Source of the DNA: Phoronis australis
Taxonomy: Eukaryota; Phoronida; Phoronidae
Direction: 5' to 3'
DNA length: 29,940 nt
Assembly: GCA_002633005.1 (NCBI GenBank)
Contig: NMRA01000703.1
Coordinates: forward strand, 59,978-89,917
Below the pieces are notes generated by a model. It was not told where the DNA came from. It saw nothing but the letters and a program-made list of their open reading frames with translations, and did not search any database. This document shows, piece after piece, positions 10,791-19,735 of this stretch. A program made the position numbers and the translations under genes. Positions within the stretch are counted from its first letter, which is position 1. Every line of letters begins with the position of its first letter.

Positions 10791-11911
10791 TATAGTGCCA
10801 ATATGACTTTGTATATTTATATTGATGAGAAACATCAACATGCTGTGTCATAGCCAATCCCAGTCGTTAATTCAATACAGCATCCTCATCATTCGAAGTC
10901 TATGACATCAGCGACACAATGAATTTGGCTCTCACCCTGACTCCATCGTATTGGAATAAGTGATGACTGGCCTTTTAATTTAGTGCAAAATACGTGGAAA
11001 ATCAAGAAAGCACATTAATCGTTCATTATTCAAATTGATCAAAATCATTACATTTAGAACTTTTTATTCAATTAATTAGAACACATTCTAATACGGGCCC
11101 ATGGGAAAAAACCATAACGCTCCATACGAAAAGGTACAACACATATTAGCTTGATCTTTTCATGCACAACAATTATATTCAAACTCATCGCAAATTTTAC
11201 ATTAGAAACTTAATTTTCAAAATAATTCGCCTTGAAATCCTGCAACCTGTAGTCGCCACCATTTTGACTCGTCAACCTTGCACAAAGATTGAAAATTTAA
11301 TCGCAACACAACATTGTATTTGTAATACATTGAAACTTTATGAAACAAAGTCTGATTGCATGAAAACATACTGAATTATAAGGATTCGTATTCAATTGAA
11401 CGTTCTAAATTCAATCAAAAATATAGTTTGACATGGGCTGCCCATATCAGAATTCCATTCCGGAAATGGCCCAAATCAGAATGTTCCGATTTAGGCCGGA
11501 TTCCCAATACGTCAGGCCAGAACAGTAACACCTAACGTCAAAATGTAAACTGCAGATCTTGTAGCCAGCCAGCTAGCTGTTTGAAAACTTCCATTAAAAT
11601 ACAGTTAGGTATCAGTGGGGAAGTTGCACACATGTATGCCAACAACGCTTACATTGCTGCACCCGTATGCAAAAAGGCATTTTAGCCCAGAGGCTGATAA
11701 CTAGTCTACGTCAAAGAAATGACCCTCAGCTGTTACCTATGCAGTGAGGCTTAAGAGAAATTTCATGAGAGATGTCATATGTACCACCTTACGCTGATTG
11801 GTTGAGAATTGCTCTGGGGCGCTCAAAGGGGCAACGGATTATGGAGGGTGTAATTTATATAGCCATTAATACTTTCTGTGGTATGCACGAAACAAAAACA
11901 AATATCAACCA
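10791..11911. other. no gene seen
   Basis: AT-rich, with small open frames that show no domain. Nothing supportable. Confidence 0.4.
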
Positions 11912-12452
11912 CTAATAATTATCTATATTTTCTGAAAGGAGAAAGATTGAAAAGTCTAATCTATGCTTCTTACTACTGTGACCAAGTTTTTTAAGTCAAA
12001 TTTTCAAGAAAGGTACCTCCATAACAAAATAACCCCCCAGCCAAATTTATTAAGTTTTTTAAAAGAAAATTTTAATTACATGATGTCTCAAAAGTGCTGC
12101 TAGGAATTTGCTTTAAAATGCCGAGTTTTCAGGTACTAAGCGATATATGAATATGATCGCTACTTTTTGAACAAAAATTTCATTTGTTTTGCGAGTTAAT
12201 TTGGCATAAAACCCGAACTAAGTGTATAATCCTAACAGTGTTTTTGAGACATAACGAAAAGTTTTCATTTAAAAAACTGTTAGTAAAAGCGGCTTGAAGG
12301 TTATTTTGCTATTACTAAACCTTTCTTCCACATCAAAATTTGATGTAAAAAGCGTGGTCACGTGACAATAATAACAACACAGTAGTAAGAAGCATATACT
12401 AGAATCCTCGATCTTTCTCCTTTCAGAAAATATCTATATAGTAATTATATAA
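11912..12452. mobile_element. foldback (long imperfect palindrome) element, about 540 bp
   Basis: The two halves are inverted copies of each other along almost the whole length. Left landmarks are ATTTTCTGAAAGGAGAAAGAT, TGCTTCTTACTACTGTG, GTCAAATTTTCA, AACAAAATAACC, AGTTTTTTAAA and TGTCTCAAAA. The reverse complements occur in the opposite order at 12413-12434, 12379-12395, 12333-12345, 12300-12312, 12268-12277 and 12241-12250. The centre lies near 12150-12190 and contains GCGATATATGAATATGATCGC. The terminal 65 bp are the best conserved. There is no coding capacity. This fits a foldback-type or MITE hairpin. Exact ends and target duplication are uncertain because the flanks are AT-rich. Confidence 0.8.
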
Positions 12453-12501
12453 TGACTGACAAAGCATAGTTTTCTATATTTGACTTAAGAGTTGAGGTTG
12501 T

Positions 12502-12601
12502 TACTCTGCGCGTGTAAGCGCAGAGTACTGTTGTTCCTGGGTTTTCTTCAATTTTATTACTCTGCGTGTAAGCGCAGAGTACTGTTGTTCCTGGGTTTTC
12601 T
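12502..12601. repeat. two tandem copies of a 56-bp unit, each starting with a hairpin
   Basis: Unit 1 starts at 12502 and unit 2 at 12558. The hairpin stems are TACTCTGCGC/GCGCAGAGTA and TACTCTGCG/CGCAGAGTA. The rest of each unit reads CTGTTGTTCCTGGGTTTTC then TTCAATTTTATT, identical in both copies. Confidence 0.93.
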
Positions 12602-12813
12602 TCAATTTTATTCTTCTTATTCTTATTCTTCTTCCGACCAACTTTGAGGCTTAATAACTCCAAATTGGGTGCAGCTATGGTCTTTAAATTCAGCATATGA
12701 CTTTTGACAGTATATAAATTTTGGTTGGTTATATAATCATATTCCATATTGCACCGGAAGGTCATTTGGTGCAAAGGTCATATAATTTTCAAAATGCTAC
12801 TCCTCCTTCAGTT

Positions 12814-14775
12814 TTAAGGTAGGTGTATACACTGATCAAATCTCCAGGTTCCTAACTAAAATGAGTAAAAAGGGAGTTTTAACTAGTTAGACATGACTCT
12901 GAAAGTGACAAAAATCGAAAAAAAATGTTCTTTTTGTAGTTCGTTTTTTTAAAAAATAATATTTTTTAATTTTCAACAAATCCAATTTTACCTTGAATTT
13001 TTTTTCAAAATGCACAGGGATCATCAACTATTTCCTTACGCAATATTCTACTTATCCATACCAAATATATGTACAAAATCATTATGATCTTGATTTCGTG
13101 GCATTTTTTGTGTGTGAGTTGGGGCAAGCACGCCACTTTTTGTCATTTGGTCACTTTCCGTCTAATAACTAAAAATCTGGTCCATTTATCAAAAAACCCT
13201 GGCACACGATTTTACTTCAGTCCAAGAGGATTTCAAATTTGCAACTTTCATTAAAATTGACCCATGTGTTGCGGAAAACTAGGCCCGAGAATCGTGTCAT
13301 TATCCTGAAATCACGAGCCGAGAAAAACGGCTTTGAAGTTAAGCGGTCATCGATTGCCACTTGAGATCAAATTTCGTTTACAATGCGTGGTCATTATGTT
13401 CCAATTTTTGTTGAAGTACTAGAAATAAAGCTGATATTTACTTCATATTTAGAAAATGTGACATACCTGTTTGTTAACAGCGTAATTTTAATCATTTTTT
13501 CGAACTTGCGATGCACGACAGACGACCAAAACAAATATGGCTGTCACATGGGTGGAGCTTAGCGTTGATGTATTGTCTGCTGTAGTGATGTGCCGACCAC
13601 CATGTGTTGATTGTTTATATGATTCATCTGAACTCTCCACTCAGTTTGTAAAAGACTCTCTAACTATATTACACAGACCTATTTGTTAGTATTCCAATAT
13701 TATCATCAACCAATATATGTGTTATATCAAATCGCCGCGTTACTGCCTACATAACAATATTGGCGACGAGGATAAAGAACTACTTTCATAGTAATGGTTC
13801 AACATTTTTACGTGCCTGTACCGAATGGACTTTGGGATAAGAAAATATCACTTTCTGCGCAAATAGCGCCGCTTGGGTGAGATTCTCAAGTTACTAAAGT
13901 TTCTTATATTGCTTTCCTCTAAAATCGTATAATATCATGAGTTTTAATTCAGGGTTACGTTTGAATCTATGCACTAGAAAATTTTTTGTTATGTTGAACA
14001 CTGGGTCATTTCTCTAATTCTTTGGGTTACGGCCAGTGGCAAGTTAAAAATCCTCTGGGTTTGACAGCCTAGTTTCTCCACGGCACGTTCCCAGCACAGA
14101 AGCACGGTTTATCTGCGAAGACTCTACTCTGACGGCATGTAGTTGTCCATGTGTCGCGCGCGCGGCTTGTCTTCACAGCGCGTGCATGCACTCTCACCGA
14201 ATCGTGCAACACCACCCACGTCGACACTCAGCGTCCTCTCGCAAGACAACTGACCTTATATTACCGACTTCTCTTATACATGCACAATTTCTGCACGGAC
14301 TCCTCAAGCTGAGTGCAGTGATGGCTTCGGTAGGGCTTGGCGTACTCAACTTAATTTTTTTGCAGATAGACAAACAGGCTCAGGCTCGGAACAGGAGCTA
14401 GTTCACCATTTCACTACTAACTTTCACATGGTCAAAAATAGAATTGTTTTATTCTTGGTCTTGCTACAACAACAATATCAGCTGGTACATCACTCTCGAT
14501 TGCCCGGTTACGCAATGCTTGTTGACAGGGTTCAATTAGAGCTAGTGTCCTTGTATATAAGCTCCGCCCCAGTTGTCAATCACTGAGCTGGTGTCAGCAC
14601 TCAAGCCATATGACTTACTGAGGCTTGGTCAAATATAGCTAAAAAAACAACTTTGGATTTTCAGAATGATTTGATTTTTCTTCAGTATACTGTGCATCAA
14701 GCATTAAAGATTAGGATGATATGAAAATGTAAAAAACAGTCAAAATTAATTTTTTTGTGTATCCACCTACCTTAA
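12814..14775 (+). mobile_element. TTAA-flanked non-autonomous DNA transposon, copy 1 (piggyBac-like)
   Basis: The element proper is 12818-14771 (1954 bp), with TTAA on both sides (12814-12817, 14772-14775). The termini are inverted: left GGTAGGTGTATACAC, right (reverse complement) GGTAGGTGGATACAC. It sits inside a tandem unit of element B. Unit 3 of that repeat shows the uninterrupted site (ACAATTTTAAAGAATTCC, about 15631-15648) with a single TTAA, so TTAA is the target duplication. TTAA duplication points to piggyBac or another TTAA-targeting family, but the GGTAGG terminus is not the usual CCY start, so the superfamily is open. A second copy lies inverted at 24981-26911. No transposase frame is present. 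The interior holds a GC-rich CpG segment near 14150-14240 and a retroelement primer-binding-site-like sequence. Confidence 0.88.
13581..13865 (+). other. LTR-retroelement-like leader inside TTAA element copy 1
   Basis: TGGCGACGAGGAT at 13761-13773 is the complement of the 3' end (with CCA) of animal tRNA-Ser(GCT). That makes it a classic primer-binding site for Ty3/gypsy (Mag-like) retrotransposons. It follows ATAACAATAT, and an upstream TG...CA segment of about 170 bp (about 13581-13754) could be an LTR. Directly after the site, ATG at 13795 opens a 28-codon frame (MVQHFYVPVPNGLW...) that stops at TGA in the sequence CTTGGGTGAG, which is also a good splice-donor form. No gag-pol continuation or second LTR was found. 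The LTR limits are a guess; the primer-site match is direct. Confidence 0.5.
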
Positions 14776-14871
14776 AGTTATCTTTTTCAAATTCAGTGCA
14801 CAGGTATAAGTCAACATGACAATTTAAAAAATTACTTTTCTAAGTAATCAGGTCATCCAATCAGGTGAAAT

Positions 14872-14884
14872 AGGTCAAAGGTCA
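14872..14884 (+). promoter_or_regulatory. perfect DR1 nuclear-receptor-type site
   Basis: AGGTCAAAGGTCA is an exact direct repeat of AGGTCA with one-base spacing, the consensus for RXR/PPAR/HNF4-type dimers. It lies in a tandem unit of element B, and function is not shown. Confidence 0.45.
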
Positions 14885-15300
14885 TTAGGTGCAAACTAAA
14901 ATTTTGAGCTAGACACTTCAAATTGACAGGTCTGATTGCCACAGGTAAATCAAATCGGAATCCAAAGTTTCAGGTCATTAGAGCAAACATGGGGTCATTA
15001 GGTGCATTTTTCTTCTGAAAATTTGACATTTTCAATCAGCAAGTATTCTGATGTGTCAACCGTTAGACAGTGATTCTCAGCGTTAAACACAATTTCCATG
15101 GGCTTTGCAATAATTCTCCTAAAGATGCTTAAAATGCACCGGATAAGATAAATTAGTGCAAAGGTCATGTAACGTTCAAAATGTTATATCTCGTACGTTT
15201 TCCAAGGAATTCTTTTCAATTTCAGCACACTTGGGTAAGTCAACATGCCAATTGAATACCCTACTTTACTTCGCAATAGACCTGACCAATCAGAAAAAAT

Positions 15301-15313
15301 AGGTCAAAGGTCA
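15301..15313 (+). promoter_or_regulatory. perfect DR1 nuclear-receptor-type site, second unit
   Basis: Identical AGGTCAAAGGTCA at the homologous place in the next tandem unit, 429 bases on. Confidence 0.45.
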
Positions 15314-15722
15314 TTGAGTGCAAACTAAAATTTTGAGCTAGACTTCAAAATTACATAATTTTATTTGTTTACTAAGTGCGATTGAGTTTGAATTCTAAAT
15401 TTTCAGGTCATTTGGTGCACCCATGGTGTCATTAGGTGCATTTTTCTTCTGAAAGTTTGACCAATTCATTCATCTTGTATTCTGAAGTGCTTAAAGTACA
15501 ACATCAGTGATTTTTAGCATTAACCACACTTTTAATCGAGTTACCTATTACTCCCTCATCGGGCTCATAATGCACCGGAAGAGGTCAATTAGTGGAAAGG
15601 TCATCAAAAAATTAATGTGTAATTTCTCCTACAATTTTAAAGAATTCCTTTTCATATTGGTAAATGGGTTGCTGTCAGTAACTTTCCATAATAATTCCAG
15701 TAATACGCATGCGCTGAGTCCG

Positions 15723-15745
15723 TTATTGTCACGCCGTGACAATAA
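15723..15745. repeat. 10-bp-stem hairpin at the right end of element B
   Basis: TTATTGTCAC and GTGACAATAA flank a GCC loop. Its position just after an inverted copy of the left tip makes it the candidate 3' stem-loop of the element. Confidence 0.9.
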
Positions 15746-15927
15746 TTTTTCTAGTTTATACATTTTCTTAGTTTCTGAGGTTTCAGTAACAGCTAATATG
15801 AAAAATATCACTTTTTATGCCAAATAATCGCAAAATTTTTTAAATTTAAAGAAAAATTAGTTATTTCCAAGATTCGCGACAAATGATGTAATGGGTGGAA
15901 GATGTTTGGTCACTCGGAAATCAATTG

Positions 15928-15986
15928 CAATAGTGGAACACACAAATCAGAAGACATTGTCTTCTGATTTGTGTGTTCCACTATTG
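15928..15986. repeat. 59-bp perfect palindrome (29-bp arms, 1-base centre)
   Basis: The left arm 15928-15956 starts CAATAGTGGAACACAC. The right arm 15958-15986 is its exact reverse complement and the centre is a single T at 15957. Beyond the arms, GAAATCAA (left) and TTGATTTC (right) also pair if a 6-base insertion in the left arm is bulged, so the original palindrome was longer. Confidence 0.97.
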
Positions 15987-16301
15987 ATTTCGACTGAGAA
16001 CTGGGCAATTATTATGGAGACATAGGGAGAGTGGATACGGGTACCACACTCAAGTACTTGAAGAATCACACAATGAATTCGATTTCCCACTTAGCCAACT
16101 TTCATTGGTTTTGAGGCCGTATAAACTCAACCCACTTGCACGAGAAATGCCGCAGACATATGTGAGCCACAACCAACTGAACCAAGGGGTCAATGTTCAC
16201 GAAACAGACACTTAATAATTACTGACAACGGCTACAGTAAACCCGAGTCACTCGTATTCACTATTTCCTTGATGGAATGAGCACGGTCAAGGCAATTAAG
16301 T

Positions 16302-16562
16302 TTACGAGTCGTAGCACTCGATCTGGTATAGGGTGGAGAGCCTGGCACCACTCACCCCAGAATGGAAAGTTTTCTCGTTGAAAATTTGCAAATACACTTG
16401 CAAGGTGGCGAGTCCTTCATCGTAACACCACTTTTGTGTTTGGTCAAAATAAGATTCCTTGAAAGGTGCCGAACAAAGTGTGGCCCCCAATTGAATCGCA
16501 TGTTCCACATTGACATTCCACAACCTTGTGCAAAACACAAAATCGATGCAATTTCTGTGCAA
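16302..16562 (-). other. unassigned short open frame (86 codons)
   Basis: The minus-strand frame contains NVNVEHAIQLGATL and FDQTQKWCYDEGLATLQVYL and ends at a stop near 16302. It looks more protein-like than its shadows, but I recognise no domain. The upstream frame is closed by stops and there is no splice-site support. It borders the repeat array at 16.64 kb. It could be a decayed transposon-borne exon or chance. Confidence 0.2.
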
Positions 16563-16639
16563 CTTAATTGGAAAATTAGAAGACAGAGACGTTCTCAGTC
16601 AAGTTGCTGTTACTACAACTTCCACAAACACACCATTTC

Positions 16640-17913
16640 ATGTCCAAACAAGAGCAACGCAAAGCGTTGAAATGCACCCACAAATGCACTGCAGATGGTG
16701 TACTTCTAGGGTTGTTTATTTGTATCATAAAAATAACGCAAAAATATCGAATCCGTCTAAAAACGGGGACATGCCATTGATTCTTTAGTAGAAAGCTTTT
16801 TACCAATTTTCATACAAATCTGTAAAGGAACTTCAGGGAAACAAAGGAAAATGGAAAAAATAAAATTGCCACTAGGGGGCGCAGCACTGGTTGGATCTGC
16901 CTGAGTCGTCTTTGCCTGTTGTTAGCTTCATATAAATATCGTTACTAAATTTAATAAAGATCCTGCAGTGGGTTTAGGAGATACAGCTATGAGTGCAAAA
17001 CAAAACAAAACTACCACTAGGAGGCCCCCAGTAGTCGAAGTCGTCATTGTCAACTGCCTTCTTCATATTGAGAATATATACGCCAATATTAAAAATCATT
17101 AGAATAGTTTGGTTGATAAAGGAGTGGACGTCAAAAAACAGACTAGAAAACAGCAAAAATGGCTACTAGGGGGCGCAAAACATCTCAATTTCATCCGAAA
17201 ATGGGAGGATAGCGTCATCTCATCAACAGATGCTTATATTCCAAATTTTATGAAAATCCGTTGAGGACCTTTGAAGGTACAGAGGTAAAAGTAGAAAACT
17301 AAAATGTCACTAGGAGGCACATGGCTTAAGTCAGATCCGTTCGAAAGTCATCGTCGTCCGTTCAGTCAACATCATATCAATACACTTTTTAAATTTAGTA
17401 AAGATCATGCAAACCGTTTAGGAGATACCGCCATGGCCGCAAAAGAAACAAAACAGCCACTATAACGCGCCACAGTAGTCGAAGTCGTCGGAAAATCGTC
17501 AGCCATCCTCTTGGTAGTAGATACATGCCATTTTTCAAAATCGTCCTTAGAGCGGTTTGGTTGATGGAGGGGTGGACTCGAAAAAACAGACTCCAAAACG
17601 GTAAAAATGGCCACTAGGTGGCTCAAACTATGTCAAATCCATCAGAAAACGAGAGGATAGCATTACCTGCCTAACAGACGCCAAATGTTATTAAGGTACA
17701 ATGAGGACCTTTGAACATACAGCAGTAAACATAAAAAATAAAATTGCCACTAGGGGGCACACCGGTAGTCCAATCCGTTCGAAAGTCGTCATCAATTTGT
17801 CAACTTCATATAAATATACTTGCTTAATTTAATAAGTAGCCTTCAGAGCGTTTACGATATATAGCTTTGAGGTACCAAATCATACAAAACTGCCACTAGT
17901 AAGAGCACACATA
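16640..17913 (+). repeat. CTCF-like A-B-C repeat array, block 1
   Basis: After a leader shared with 10.44 kb, subunits of about 146 bp follow in the order B, C, A, B, C, A, B, C. Core motifs start at 16869, 17014, 17163, 17307, 17457, 17611, 17747 and 17893. A-type cores resemble GGCCACTAGGTGGCGC, B-type TTGCCACTAGGGGGCAC, and C-type TGCCACTAGGAGGCGCC. Recurrent phrases between cores are GAGGACCTTTGAAGATACAG (between A and B), AAATTTAGTAAAGATC (between B and C) and TTAGAGCGGTTTGGTTGAT (between C and A). The block is cut by the transposon at 17914. Confidence 0.93.
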
Positions 17914-19367
17914 CCGTATTCGCCTTACCGCCCAGTGCGCTTAGAAAAATTCCGATTCTGAGGGGGCGCTTATTGTAACCCAAGGCAGTTGAAACTCGGC
18001 CTCCGAAACGGGTGAAATTGGAAGCTAAGATTCACCATTATTTACGGTATGTGAGGTATCTGTAACCTATGACAGACTTTAGACAAATTTGTAGTGCAAT
18101 GCTATCAAACTTTTCTGTTAAATTACGATCATTTTACAGAAAATTGTGCTGAAATCCCAGGGCGAAAACTCACTGACTGACTGCCTCGCTATTGTCTACA
18201 TGGCGACTTGAATGCTTGAATTCAAATAGTTTTGACTCAAGCAAATTATCTAAAATTCTCCTCGAGTTTTCCAAATAGTGCCCCTAAGATTTTTAAGTTC
18301 CGTGGAGTCAGGATTAACAGCAGGTTAAGTACAAATGTGTGCTACATCTTGCCATGCACCTATGATCGGCAACAAGAGAAAAATCTCTGGATGAACACAC
18401 GTTGTCACGTGACATTTGTTTTGAAGTTCGTCTACGTGTGTGAGTAAGCAAGCGCGTGCGTGCCACCAGAGTTCATTTGCCAGAATGTGATCTAACGAGC
18501 TACATGTGCATTGTATCTAAGAATAATTAGCACAAGCAGTAGGCCTAAAGCAGAACGTGTTTCATTCAGCACTTGCTCATCTCATTTGCTGAAAGCGTTC
18601 AATATTTCTGTCGCTAAGGCCCATATTAGTCGCGAGTATCTGGCAGTTATTTTTTGGTGTAAGGGTGTGTAAGCTATCACTGCCAGTGGTCACTTTATTG
18701 GATATTTGGCTTAAAAACACCAGTTACGATTAATCAAACCATCTCTCTTAAAAATAACGCAAACATTTTTTAGAAACTGTCGAAAATTAGTGCCAATATT
18801 CATTTCTTGCCGATGCTATGCTACCCGTTTCATGAATGGATAGTTCCCAACTAATGTCTTTGATGACAGGTTCATGTATGTAGTGCGCGCTTCCTGACCA
18901 CGTGCTTTCGACACTGGCCAAGTTTTTTTATTAGTCTTCGATTCGGGGTTTTCACGTGTACAAAGAAATTTGTATTCCTGTTGAGGGCGGGAAATATCTA
19001 CAATACCATCCCTTTGACAAGTACACTACGCCTATTCTGAAAGGCCAGACCATAGACGGACACATTCCTCGCAAGATAGCAAAGTCTTTGAGTTCGTTTT
19101 GAGGCACGGTGGAAGTTTGAAGTGTATCGTCACGGCTAAATACCGACATAGCAGTGTGCTTGTAGTCTACAAATTCTGCGCACAATTTTTTCAGGACTGT
19201 CGGATGTTATTGATAAACTGAAGACGTTACTGTAGAACTTTAGGACTGTAGGTAAGGCATCTTTCGCAAGTACACGTTCATGGGCTGGGCCCTTATTTTA
19301 GCAAAGTCTGAAAAGCTGTGGGGGGGCGCTTATAGAGGCACGGGCAGTTATTAGGGCGAATACAGTA
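17912..19367. mobile_element. TA-flanked DNA transposon with CCGTATTCGCC termini, nested in the array
   Basis: The element proper is 17914-19365 (1452 bp). Left end CCGTATTCGCC and right end (reverse complement) CTGTATTCGCC differ at one base, and TA lies on each side (17912-17913, 19366-19367). G-rich subterminal tracts GGGGGCGCTTAT occur near both ends (about 17958 and 19323). TA duplication is seen in Tc1/mariner-related and some other families; the superfamily is unassigned. It interrupts the CTCF-like array between a C and an A subunit. The interior includes the HIRAN-like remnant at 18938-19185 and no intact transposase. Confidence 0.75.
18938..19185 (+). pseudogene. HIRAN-like domain remnant, frameshifted
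   Basis: On the plus strand, 18938-19099 reads IRGFHVYKEI, then IPVEGGKYLQ, and later DGHIPRKIAKSLSSF before TGA. Going back one base at a T-run (19097-19100), the frame continues FLRHGGSLKCIVTAKYRHS to a stop further on. The succession RGFHVYKEI - P..G - GH.PRKI - S.FLR.GG - C.VT matches the HIRAN-like domain common in transposon-linked and uncharacterised proteins of corals, hydra and amphioxus. HIRAN domains bind DNA ends and single-strand 3' ends in helicases such as HLTF. This copy lacks parts of the usual middle, has a stop just upstream (TAG, 18932-18934) and is frameshifted, so it is dead. The family is assigned from memory of the pattern, not from a search. Confidence 0.65.
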
Positions 19368-19735
19368 ACAGTTTTCACAATCATCCTTAGAGCGGTTTGG
19401 TTGATAGAGGGACGGACACCAAAAGACAGACTCGAAAACAGTAAAAATGGCCACTAGGTGGCGCAAAATACGTCAAATGAATTATGAAAACGCTTGGATA
19501 GCGTCATCTCTTTAATAGAGGCCGATGTGCCAAGTTTTATAAAGATCCGTTGAGGACCTTTGAAGATACAGAGGTAAACGTAAAAAACTAAAAATGTCAC
19601 TAGAGGGCATAACAGTAGCCCAGTGCATCAGAAATTCATCATCCATCGTCAGCTTCACAGGAACACATCTGCCACATCTCATCAAGATCCTGTGAGGGGT
19701 TTAGAAGATACAGCTGTGGATGCAGGACATATAAA
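19366..19735 (+). repeat. CTCF-like A-B-C repeat array, block 2 (continuation of block 1)
   Basis: It resumes directly at the transposon edge with TTTTCACAATCATCCTTAGAG, then A core GGCCACTAGGTGGCGC (19449-19464), B core GTCACTAGAGGGCAT (19596-19610), and a decayed C subunit ending near AAGATACAGCTGTGGATGCA. The A core is a full match to CCASYAGRKGGCRS. Confidence 0.9.

Larger units (their letters stand above)
12749..15720. repeat. about 430-bp tandem repeat units with repeated AGGTCA hexamers
   Basis: Three units align at the phrase ATGCACCGG/TTGCACCGG near 12752, 15133 and 15570. Each continues with (T/A)AGTG(C/G)AAAGGTCAT or a variant. The period is 437 between units 2 and 3, and about 423 between units 1 and 2 once the nested TTAA element is removed. 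Units share GTGCAAACTAAAATTTTGAGC, CATTAGGTGCATTTTTCTTC and GTAAGTCAACATG. No frame is open through a unit. Confidence 0.88.
12502..15745 (+). mobile_element. hairpin-tipped non-autonomous element B (Helentron/HINE-like), split by a nested transposon
   Basis: The left end is the hairpin TACTCTGCGC, loop GTGTAA, GCGCAGAGTA (12502-12527). It is followed by a 56-bp duplication of the hairpin, a TTCTT-rich run, and about 430-bp tandem units. Near the right end GCGCTGAGT (15711-15719) is an 8/9 inverted copy of the left tip ACTCTGCGC. It is followed by a strong hairpin at 15723-15745 (TTATTGTCAC, loop GCC, GTGACAATAA). The order of tip hairpin, T-rich tract, tandem repeats, subterminal inverted tip and final hairpin is the same as in element A, although the sequences differ. 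Without the 1958-bp nested insertion (element plus one TTAA) it would be about 1.29 kb. Non-autonomous; right boundary approximate. Confidence 0.55.

Noticed and set aside
13795-13881. Short frame after the primer-binding-like site as a gag start
   Set aside because: Only 28 codons, stop in both copies and no recognisable gag domain. Kept only as part of the leader description.
14186-14401. 71-codon frame in TTAA element copy 1 and the related frames at 25349-25812
   Set aside because: The two copies encode different proteins because of indels, so there is no conserved coding. The shared end (IDKQAQARNRS) only reflects DNA similarity.
15928-15986. 59-bp palindrome as a microRNA precursor
   Set aside because: The loop is a single base and pairing is perfect, unlike a miRNA hairpin; no expression evidence.
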